A DNA stretch of 9,683 nt from Nitrospirota bacterium (GTDB lineage: Bacteria > Nitrospirota > Thermodesulfovibrionia > Thermodesulfovibrionales > JdFR-88): assembly GCA_021812785.1 (NCBI GenBank), contig JAKAMR010000086.1:1-9683 (forward strand), read 5' to 3'. This document shows positions 1 to 5,095 of this stretch, piece by piece. The translations under genes were made by a program, and so were the position numbers. Position 1 is the stretch's first letter; every line of letters begins with the position of its first letter. The notes under the pieces are model-generated. The model was not told the origin of the DNA. It ran no database searches and saw nothing but the letters and a program-made list of their open reading frames with translations.

Positions 1-372
1 ATCGCAGGTTTCAAAATGCTTTCCGTGCTGCTTTTCACGGCCCCGCTTTTTCTTTTTACCCGGAAGCTTTACCATCTGAAGGAAACAGGACTTTTTGAAT
101 ATGGCGCATTTGCCTCTGCCTATACGCGTGATTTTGCGCAAAAATGGATCAAGGGCAGCACGGAGGGCTCTCCGCTTGGGACCCCGGACATACAGTCGCT
201 CTCCGACCTGTCAAACAGCTTCCAGATAATCCGGAAAATGCGCATCATACCGATGGACCTGAAAAATTTCATTCTGCTGCTGGCGGCCGCCGTTGGCCCG
301 ATGGTCCCTCTTGTCCTCATGTCCTTCCCCCTGGAGACGATAGTGGGCAGGATCATAAGAATGGTCTTTTGA
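1..372 (+). CDS. Conserved multi-pass membrane protein, C-terminal part (5'-truncated by window edge)
   Basis: The frame is open from base 1 (IAGFKMLSVLL...) to the TGA at 370-372, so this is the last 123 residues of a longer protein; the ATG at 16 is probably internal. A hydrophobic segment lies at about residues 5-19 and another near the C-terminus (FILLLAAAVGPMVPLVLMSF). Between them is a polar loop with KLYHLKETGLFEYGAFASAYTRDFAQKW and later DIQSLSDLSNSF. I recall very similar loops (KLY..K..GL.EYG.LA..Y...F..KW, then a D.QSL.DL.NSF block) in uncharacterised integral membrane proteins of Geobacter-like and related bacteria. No catalytic motif is visible in this part and the function is unknown. 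A strong terminator hairpin overlaps the stop codon, so the transcription unit ends here. Confidence 0.8.
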   Translation: MAGFKMLSVLLFTAPLFLFTRKLYHLKETGLFEYGAFASAYTRDFAQKWIKGSTEGSPLGTPDIQSLSDLSNSFQIIRKMRIIPMDLKNFILLLAAAVGPMVPLVLMSFPLETIVGRIIRMVF

Positions 373-381
373 TCTTTTTTT
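351..381 (+). terminator. Intrinsic terminator overlapping the stop codon of the first gene
   Basis: GATCATAAGA (351-360) pairs with TCTTTTGATC (365-374) with one T-T mismatch around an ATGG loop, followed directly by seven T (375-381) and further T-runs. The stop codon TGA (370-372) lies inside the 3' arm. The next gene is convergent, so termination here avoids antisense transcription into it. Confidence 0.8.
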
Positions 382-412
382 GCTTTTTTTGTTTTTCTGT
401 CTCGTTTTTCCT

Positions 413-796
413 CTAGCGGACTTTATCCCTCTTCCATTTCCTCAGGTAAAAAAAGGCGTTGACCGCACAAAGCAGGATGGTTGAAAAGACTATCAGCCCC
501 CTGGAGAGGTTTATATAAACCAGCTTTTCTGCATAGTGGGCAAGAAAGGAGCCCGTGTACACACCATAAGGATTGTTTGCTGCCTTTTGCCTGAGATACA
601 CCTCAAGATAGGTAAGCGGGCAATACATGTCAAAGACCTGCACCACGAAGGCCAGGGCCAGGCCGAAGATGTGAAAAACCCTCACGGAAAGGTATTTTCT
701 TCCCCATAGACCGCCCACGAAGAGAAAGACTATCCAGATGAGGTGTACTATGACCACCGCGTCCGCCATCGTACCGTAGATCTGCCCGGCGTTCAT
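413..796 (-). CDS. DUF2784 family small membrane protein
   Basis: This 127-residue protein has about four hydrophobic segments. It matches what I know of DUF2784: an N-terminal 'ADAVVIVHLIWIVFLFVGGLWG' helix, a central 'FGLALAFVVQVFDMYCPLTYLEVYLR' segment with the typical CPLTxLE motif, then a stretch around GxYTGSFLAHY. The function of DUF2784 is unknown; it is an inner-membrane protein. The start is the ATG at 796, the first Met of the frame, with only a weak GGA upstream. The gene lies 31 bp downstream of the extended frame of the DUF2892-type gene on the same strand, suggesting one transcript. The N-terminus is less certain than the family assignment. Confidence 0.85.
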   Translation of the reverse strand: MNAGQIYGTMADAVVIVHLIWIVFLFVGGLWGRKYLSVRVFHIFGLALAFVVQVFDMYCPLTYLEVYLRQKAANNPYGVYTGSFLAHYAEKLVYINLSRGLIVFSTILLCAVNAFFYLRKWKRDKVR

Positions 797-827
797 TTTA
801 TCCGTACGGAGTTCGGCCCGCTTATTA

Positions 828-1061
828 TCATAAGATCAAAGTAGGTCCTCCGGGCCCCCGTCCACTCCTGAGGGGGCTTATGCCCGGCGGCTTCCATAGC
901 GGTCAAAAGCCAAATATCCCGGTAAAGAGCATTACGGCAGCAAACAAAAAGAGAAGCGCCCTGACGCCAGTGGGCATCCCCGCGAACGCCGCCAGAAGGG
1001 CAAGGACAATGCCCGCAGTTATCCTGAATACCTTATCAATTCGGACAGCATTCTTTTTCAT
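828..1061 (-). CDS. DUF2892 (YgaP-like two-helix) membrane protein with in-frame TGA at the conserved Cys position
   Basis: From the ATG at 1061 the frame reads MKKNAVRIDKVFRITAGIVL... with two hydrophobic helices and ends GIFGF before a TGA at 903-905 (52 residues). The start is supported by an AGGA six bases upstream and by the MKKN..RIDKxFRI opening typical of DUF2892. In that family the second helix normally continues 'GFCPLY..LGI'. Here the codons after TGA read P-L-W-K-P-P-G-I-S, and the frame stays open to a TGA at 828-830, giving 77 residues if the first TGA is read through. I give the longer span because the post-TGA residues look like family sequence. The strictly supported product is 903-1061. 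Options are a selenocysteine codon, a nonsense mutation that removes the C-terminal tail, or a base error (TGC to TGA). Function is not established; some family members are fused to rhodanese domains. Confidence 0.6.
854..877 (-). promoter_or_regulatory. GC-rich hairpin downstream of the in-frame TGA (possible SECIS-like element)
   Basis: On the minus strand GCCCCC (877-872) pairs with GGGGGC (859-854). Allowing one bulged C, two more pairs (U-A, C-G) close a seven-base loop AGGAGUG whose second base is G. The loop begins 33 nt after the TGA at 903-905. As I recall, bacterial SECIS elements are short hairpins with a G in the first two loop bases, 16-37 nt after the UGA, so this fits loosely. 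It could equally be an unrelated stem: the T-tract needed for a terminator is absent on both strands. Confidence 0.3.
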
Positions 1062-1188
1062 GGGTCTTCCTGATTCAGGATAACATAAAATCAGCCGGTC
1101 CCACACTCTGGCAGCGCCTCCTTTTTCCCCGCATTTTCCGTTCCATCTTTATGGCGCAGGGATACCGCTTTTGGCAAATTCCAGGTCT

Positions 1189-1220
1189 AGGCAAAAGCTG
1201 GCCGGGCTTCGGGGTTGCCT
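1189..1220. repeat. Inverted repeat / hairpin upstream of the MFS gene
   Basis: AGGCAA (1189-1194) and TTGCCT (1215-1220) are perfectly complementary, with a smaller AAGC/GCTT pair inside. It lies 24 bp before the MFS start, in the 183-bp region between the divergent DUF2892-type and MFS genes. It could be an operator or a leader hairpin. No convincing promoter was seen in this intergenic region. Confidence 0.35.
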
Positions 1221-1244
1221 CTTTACAGGCTATAATAGGAGCGC

Positions 1245-2408
1245 ATGAAGATACAAAAGGAAAAGGCGGTCATTGTCCTTACGGTTTTTATAGACGTGCT
1301 TGGCCTGGCCATCATCATACCGGTGCTGCCTTTCTATGTGGAAAGTTTTGGGGTTTCAGCCCTCACTCTTACAATGCTTTTTTCAGTCTTTTCCCTCTTT
1401 TCCTTTGTGAGCGCTCCCTTTCTTGGCGCGCTTTCAGACAGGGTGGGAAGGCGCCCCGTTTTAATAGCAAGCATAGCCAGCACGGCGATAGGATGGTTTG
1501 TTTTCGCCTCGGCTAAGGCTGTATGGATATTGTTCCTGGGACGGGTCATAGACGGCATGGCCGCCGGGAACCTGCCCATCGCGCAGAGTTATCTGGTTGA
1601 CATAGCCTCTGATGAGAAGGAGAGAACCACCAACCTGGGGATCATCGGCTCTGTTTTTGGCATAGCCTTCATAGCGGGGCCTGCCATAGGAGCCGCGCTT
1701 AGCGCCGTTTCTCACGCCATGCCTTTCTATTTTGTGGGCGCTATGGCCACTTTGAACGTAATAGGGGCGCTTTTTTACCTGCCGGAATCCCTTAAGCATC
1801 TGGACAGGGAAAAAAGGATAGAGATCAACCCCTGGCGTCCACTGGCTGCCGCAACACGCGACGGCCTGCTTCGAAACAGGTACGGTGCGTGGTTTTTCTT
1901 CGGAGTGGCGTTTTCCGGGATGCAGTCCGTATTTGCCCTTTATATGAGCAGGGTATACGGTTTCAACTCCGTCATGGTGGGGGCCATCTATACCGGAATG
2001 GGCATAGCCATATTCCTGAACCAGACTTTTTTGCTGAGACGGTTCTGGCTCAGGCATTTCAGGGAGACCTCCATGGAGATCTGGACGTTTCTGGCCAACG
2101 CGGCGGGTTTTTCATTGCTCCTTGTCCCATCCGTTTATTTTTTCGCAGCAGGGATATTGCTTAACGTGTTCAGTCAGTCGCTGCTTCGCGTAGTCCTGAC
2201 GAGCAGGACAGCCGGTTTGGCCGGAGGCCGCAGGCGGGGAGAAGTGCTGGGCGTGATGTCCTCAGTTCTGTCCGTTTCCACCATATGCGGACCTTTTTTT
2301 GCCGGGCTTCTTTTCCAGATGAGGCCGTCCCTGCCGTTTGCCCTTGGCGCTTTGGTGCTGGCCCTGGGGTTTCTGCTTATGGGCGGGGCTCGCTTCCGGT
2401 CCGCCTGA
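1245..2408 (+). CDS. MFS transporter, TetA-like drug/multidrug exporter type (DHA1)
   Basis: This 387-residue, very hydrophobic protein has a pattern consistent with 12 membrane helices. The N-terminus FIDVLGLAIIIPVLPFY matches the first helix of TetA-like exporters. Loop 2-3 has a clean MFS motif A (GALSDRVGRRP, residues 61-71). R100 with GR..DG..AGN.P.AQ.Y follows in helix 4. A motif-C-like Gly/Pro-rich helix 5 (GSVFGIAFIAGPAIGAAL, about 135-152) is characteristic of antiporters. A basic, charged central loop lies at about residues 183-210. By family it exports small molecules from the cytoplasm using the proton gradient; the substrate cannot be told from sequence. The start is the ATG at 1245 with AGGAG three bases upstream, a slightly short spacing. 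The HTH/zinc-ribbon regulator gene begins 43 bp downstream without an obvious terminator, so co-transcription is likely. Confidence 0.92.
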   Translation: MKIQKEKAVIVLTVFIDVLGLAIIIPVLPFYVESFGVSALTLTMLFSVFSLFSFVSAPFLGALSDRVGRRPVLIASIASTAIGWFVFASAKAVWILFLGRVIDGMAAGNLPIAQSYLVDIASDEKERTTNLGIIGSVFGIAFIAGPAIGAALSAVSHAMPFYFVGAMATLNVIGALFYLPESLKHLDREKRIEINPWRPLAAATRDGLLRNRYGAWFFFGVAFSGMQSVFALYMSRVYGFNSVMVGAIYTGMGIAIFLNQTFLLRRFWLRHFRETSMEIWTFLANAAGFSLLLVPSVYFFAAGILLNVFSQSLLRVVLTSRTAGLAGGRRRGEVLGVMSSVLSVSTICGPFFAGLLFQMRPSLPFALGALVLALGFLLMGGARFRSA

Positions 2409-2451
2409 CACTCAAACAACTTGTCCCTACTGGTCTGACTTGTGATCTGAT

Positions 2452-2811
2452 ATGCTTTTGAGTATGGGGGGGAGACCAAAAATAAAAAGATCGGCTGAAC
2501 CTCCGCGCTCGGCTGAAAGGATCGATACGGTCAGGCACGAGATCATGAATGTCCTCACTGGCGCAACCCTTACAGCAAAAGATATCTCCGGAAAGGTAGG
2601 GATCAGCGAAAAAGAGGTCTATGACCACCTTGAGCATATACGGAAGAGCCTTGGCGGCATCCACGGCCTGCTGGCCATTTTTCCATCGGAATGCAGGAAA
2701 TGCGGCTTTGAATTCAGAAAAAGGGAGCGGCTGAGGAAACCCGGAAAATGCCCGGTATGCCATGGAGAGGCCATAAAGCCGCCGGCCTTTTCAATAAAGC
2801 AACGGGATTAA
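2452..2811 (+). CDS. Predicted transcriptional regulator, HTH fused to C-terminal zinc ribbon (COG3357 type)
   Basis: Residues about 25-68 form a winged-helix/ArsR-like HTH (IMNVLTGATLTAKDISGKVGISEKEVYDHLEHIRKSL). They are followed by a zinc ribbon with C81-x2-C84 (CRKCGF) and C100-x2-C103 (CPVC), and a FxFRKRERLRKPGKCPVC linker. This arrangement and wording match COG3357, known mainly from archaea and some anaerobic bacteria. The predicted role is cytoplasmic DNA binding, with the zinc site structural or metal/redox sensing; no target is known. The full frame gives 119 residues from ATG 2452. Neither that ATG nor the one at 2464 has a good Shine-Dalgarno, so the exact start is open. It follows the MFS gene closely and could regulate it, though that is inference. 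Confidence 0.88.
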   Translation: MLLSMGGRPKIKRSAEPPRSAERIDTVRHEIMNVLTGATLTAKDISGKVGISEKEVYDHLEHIRKSLGGIHGLLAIFPSECRKCGFEFRKRERLRKPGKCPVCHGEAIKPPAFSIKQRD

Positions 2812-2832
2812 TTTTTGGGCCAGCAGGGTATC

Positions 2833-3171
2833 TCAGTGGAGCAGGGGGCCCAGGGACTGGATCTGCTGATTGACCGCATCCATGAGCAATTTTGCCGCCC
2901 AAAGAGTGAGGACCAGCGAAAGGACGGTCAGGATTACCGCCGCCCATCCGGCTCGTTTGGACCTTCTGTCGCTTTGCTTAAGATATTTCCGCGCATACCA
3001 AAGACCGAAGGGCGGCAGGAAAAAGCTGACAAGATAGACCAGCGCCTGCCTGTATATCGTCGTTTCAAGCGGTTTGTATCTCAGCTGCCTGCCGCAAAAG
3101 GGACAAAAATTGGCCGTGCCGGGGACGGCCTGGCGGCAGAATGGGCAGGTTGCTTCCATCAAAGATGCCAT
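2833..3171 (-). CDS. Zinc-ribbon membrane protein, two TM helices, function unknown
   Basis: The N-terminus carries a zinc ribbon with C9-x2-C12 and C23-x2-C26 (CPFC ... CPFCGRQL). It is followed by a hydrophobic segment at about 43-60 (YLVSFFLPPFGLWYARKYL), a basic loop (KQSDRRSKRAG) and a second helix at about 75-97. The SFFLPPFGLWYARKYLKQ block is a pattern I have seen in many small zinc-ribbon membrane proteins of unknown role. I chose the ATG at 3171 (112 residues) because GAGG lies six bases upstream. An upstream in-frame TTG at 3189 would add six residues and put that Shine-Dalgarno inside the gene. The gene lies 81 bp downstream of the PLD-like membrane protein on the same strand and converges on the HTH/zinc-ribbon gene with a 21-bp gap. 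Confidence 0.8.
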   Translation of the reverse strand: MASLMEATCPFCRQAVPGTANFCPFCGRQLRYKPLETTIYRQALVYLVSFFLPPFGLWYARKYLKQSDRRSKRAGWAAVILTVLSLVLTLWAAKLLMDAVNQQIQSLGPLLH

Positions 3172-3252
3172 TTCATTCCTCGTACGCAAAAAGTAAGGCT
3201 GATCTTATTATTTTTGTTTTGCGACTGAAATTGCAACCTGGGGAAAATTTTT

Positions 3253-4137
3253 TTATGTGCTAATGAGCAACTCCCTTCGGACCTCGCTTCCGGATATGTC
3301 CTTGTATATGAGTTCGCCTGTGTTGAAGTCATACTCGGGTATGTTCGAGTCGCGCCACCTGGAAAGAAAGAACTGATAAAAAACATCATGGAGACTGCCC
3401 TTGCCGTTTGAATGTCTGAATATGTATTCGGGCATCTCCTTTGTGCCAAGCCCGGCGCGGTAGGGCCGCATACTGATATAGTCCCCGAGGATGGCGAGCT
3501 TGAGAAGAGGAGCGTCACTGAAGAGTTTAAGCCTTATGTTTTGATGGACCTCGTTCAGGCTCCTCAAAAAAACGATGCTCTTAAGAATCTGGTCCGTGAA
3601 GCTGCCTGGCGTTATGTCCGGCTCCGGAATCCCCCTGGCCCGGATGGCAGCGCCCTCCCCAAAGGGATTGAGGAGCATGATCTTGGCCTCCCTGCAGTTC
3701 TTCAGCACATTGTGAAAGTCGCCCTCCGGTGAAACGAAAGTGCTGGAGCCCGTGGAACCAATGAGCATGACATCTTTTAAAAATCCTTGTTTCTCCCTGA
3801 GCTTTCTGATCTTCGTCAGCGAGAGTCTTTTCATCTTCCCGGCAACTGTAATGTCTTTGTGCGTGTCTGCTACGGCAACTATGCCAGCCTTGGCGGCTAT
3901 ATTGGAAAGCCGCCAATTCTTCAGGCTGCGCGCAACATGGTTGAAAAACAGGATCAGCATCGCCGCCAGAATTATTTCCACCGAAATGAGGAACATCTCC
4001 TTGTCTTCTATGAGTGACCAGTATGTCTGATAATTACGGGCTATGAACCCCCCCGCATAAGGAAGGGAGAGCGCAGCAGTGGCGCTAAGGACAATTATGG
4101 CTATGTGAAAAAAGATCTTTCCCAGACTTTTAAACAT
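3253..4137 (-). CDS. Two-TM membrane protein with possible PLD-like cytoplasmic domain
   Basis: This 294-residue protein has TM helices at about 8-30 and 49-67, then a long soluble domain. In the latter, MLIGSTGSSTF (124-134) with NVLKNCREAKIMLLNPFGEGAAIRAR (143-168), then IRLKLFSDAPLLKLAILGDYISMRPY (201-226), resemble the two strand-turn units of phospholipase-D-like folds. A usual wording is 'G.TG..F.....L...L..A.V.LLL.NP', then 'V.V.LYD..P..K....DD.L...Y'. The catalytic HKD motif (HxKxxxxD) is absent: the corresponding stretch has K213 and D219 but no His. So if it is a PLD relative it is probably non-enzymatic or a sensor. An assignment to a named family was not possible. The start at 4137 is backed by a strong AGGAGG five bases upstream. 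Confidence 0.75.
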   Translation of the reverse strand: MFKSLGKIFFHIAIIVLSATAALSLPYAGGFIARNYQTYWSLIEDKEMFLISVEIILAAMLILFFNHVARSLKNWRLSNIAAKAGIVAVADTHKDITVAGKMKRLSLTKIRKLREKQGFLKDVMLIGSTGSSTFVSPEGDFHNVLKNCREAKIMLLNPFGEGAAIRARGIPEPDITPGSFTDQILKSIVFLRSLNEVHQNIRLKLFSDAPLLKLAILGDYISMRPYRAGLGTKEMPEYIFRHSNGKGSLHDVFYQFFLSRWRDSNIPEYDFNTGELIYKDISGSEVRRELLIST

Positions 4138-4157
4138 GACCGCCTCCTGTTCGGATA

Positions 4158-4186
4158 ATAATCAGGTAATAATTAGAAAAAGCCAA
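4158..4186 (-). promoter_or_regulatory. Candidate promoter of the PLD-like membrane protein gene
   Basis: On the minus strand TTGGCT (4186-4181) and GATTAT (4163-4158) are 17 bp apart, each matching four of six sigma-70 consensus bases. The predicted start near 4151 gives a very short leader carrying the AGGAGG. A perfect 11-bp palindrome GCCAAATTGGC (4182-4192) overlaps the -35 and could be an operator. Confidence 0.3.
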
Positions 4187-4195
4187 ATTGGCCTG

Positions 4196-4239
4196 AAAAG
4201 CCGGAATGCAGACGCTGCAATTTTTTTGCCGTGGCTTTT
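4196..4239 (+). terminator. Nested hairpins with T-tracts in the rubrerythrin leader region
   Basis: TGCAG (4207-4211) pairs with CTGCA (4215-4219) and is followed by seven T at 4221-4227, a short intrinsic-terminator shape on the plus strand. Around it AAAAGCC (4196-4202) pairs perfectly with GGCTTTT (4233-4239), which runs into more T. No plus-strand gene ends here, so it may end a non-coding transcript, act as a leader attenuator for rubrerythrin, or work on the other strand. The region 4138-4411 otherwise holds only an A6T7 tract (4247-4259) and AT-rich promoter-like bases. Confidence 0.4.
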
Positions 4240-4411
4240 TTATAATAAAAAATTTTTTTAGAGTCCGCTGTAGCCGGTGTCACCCAACTTATAAAAAAGT
4301 GTCTAAACTATACCGCTAAAATGCGAAGATTTTATGAAAAAACCTGTCAAACCTGTAAAATATGATGGCTCCGGGATGGAGAGCAAAATAACGCGGAAAG
4401 GAAAAGGAAAA

Positions 4412-4987
4412 ATGAAAAGCATTAAAGGCACAAAGACAGAAAGGAACCTGCTCACCGCCTTTGCTGGCGAGTCCCAGGCCAGGAACCGGTATACCTATTT
4501 TGCCTCCCAGGCCAAAAAGGAAGGTTACGAACAGATTGCCGCCCTTTTTCTGGAGACCGCGGACAACGAAAAGGAGCATGCCAAACGTCTCTTCAAGTTC
4601 CTTGAAGGAGGAGAGGCCGAAGTGCAGGCGTCTTTTCCGGCAGGTGTGGTAGGAGACACGTCCTCAAACCTCAGGGCGGCGGCCGACGGAGAAAACTATG
4701 AGCACACAGCCATGTACCCGGAGTTTGCCAGGGTGGCTGGCGATGAGGGCTTCCCCGTTGTCTCGGCGGTCTTCAGGGCCATCGCGGTGGCCGAAAGACA
4801 GCATGAAAAACGTTATCTGGACCTGCTTGAAAATATCGGAATGGGCCGGGTCTTCAACCGTGAAATCCCTGTGAGATGGAAATGCAGGAACTGCGGCTAC
4901 ATCCACGAGGCTCCGGACACCCCGGAGAAATGCCCCGCCTGTGACCACCCCAGGGCGCATTTCGAGCTTCTGGCGGAAAACTGGTAA
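4412..4987 (+). CDS. rbr: Rubrerythrin
   Basis: This is a classical 191-residue rubrerythrin, the same length as the Desulfovibrio protein. It is a cytoplasmic non-haem iron peroxidase that reduces hydrogen peroxide to water in anaerobes, using electrons from rubredoxin-type donors. The four-helix di-iron domain shows E20 (AFAGESQARNRYTYF), E53 and H56 (NEKEH), the NYEHTAMYPEFARVA helix with the next pair of Glu ligands, and ERQHE. The C-terminal rubredoxin-like domain has CRNCGYIHEA and CPACDHP for the Fe(Cys)4 centre. All key ligands appear intact. The frame extends upstream to an ATG at 4334, but I place the start at 4412. There MKSIKGTKTERNLL matches the usual N-terminus and a purine-rich AAAGGAAAAGGAAAA precedes it. 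The AT-rich leader has no recognisable PerR or Fur box. Confidence 0.96.
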   Translation: MKSIKGTKTERNLLTAFAGESQARNRYTYFASQAKKEGYEQIAALFLETADNEKEHAKRLFKFLEGGEAEVQASFPAGVVGDTSSNLRAAADGENYEHTAMYPEFARVAGDEGFPVVSAVFRAIAVAERQHEKRYLDLLENIGMGRVFNREIPVRWKCRNCGYIHEAPDTPEKCPACDHPRAHFELLAENW

Positions 4988-4995
4988 AGGCCCAT

Positions 4996-5030
4996 CCGCC
5001 TTCTGCTGAGCATCAGAGCGGTTAAGTTTT
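4996..5030 (+). terminator. Candidate terminator of rubrerythrin
   Basis: CCGC (4996-4999) pairs with GCGG (5018-5021). After a CT bulge, TCTG (5002-5005) pairs with CAGA (5014-5017), with an eight-base loop. TTAAGTTTT follows. It starts nine bases after the rubrerythrin stop. Confidence 0.5.
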
Positions 5031-5047
5031 CCGGTATATGCGTCCTG

Positions 5048-5089
5048 AAGGGGACCTGCAACAGTTACGGTGCAATTCAGGCCCCCCTT
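5048..5089. repeat. Inverted repeat between convergent rubrerythrin and DUF4382 genes
   Basis: AAGGGG (5048-5053) and CCTG (5055-5058) pair with CAGG (5078-5081) and CCCCTT (5084-5089), leaving a small internal loop and a 19-base apical loop. It lies seven bases past the stop of the minus-strand lipoprotein gene. No T-tract follows on either strand, so it is more likely a 3' stabilising stem or Rho-associated structure than a classical terminator. Confidence 0.4.
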
Positions 5090-5095
5090 GACGGG

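Noticed and set aside
903..1106. DUF2892-type gene starting at 1106 (67 residues)
   Set aside because: The added 15 residues (MWDRLILCYPESGRP) are not family-like, and the ATG at 1061 has the AGGA site and the typical MKKN start.
1231..1236. Perfect TATAAT just upstream of the MFS start
   Set aside because: It would place the transcription start at or next to the ATG and exclude the AGGAG from the mRNA. No -35 box stands at a suitable distance.
1461..2057. 198-codon open frame on the minus strand inside the MFS gene
   Set aside because: It lies wholly antisense to a clearly recognisable transporter, and its low-complexity His/Gly/Arg/Pro-type composition shows no domain.
2768..2788. AGGCC/GGCCT hairpin followed by TTTT near the end of the HTH/zinc-ribbon gene
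   Set aside because: It has a five-pair stem with an 11-base loop, lies inside the coding region and has a short T-run; too weak to call a terminator.
4334..4411. 26-residue N-terminal extension of rubrerythrin from an upstream ATG
   Set aside because: The extension is not family-like, has no clear Shine-Dalgarno, and the protein from 4412 matches the classical 191-residue length.
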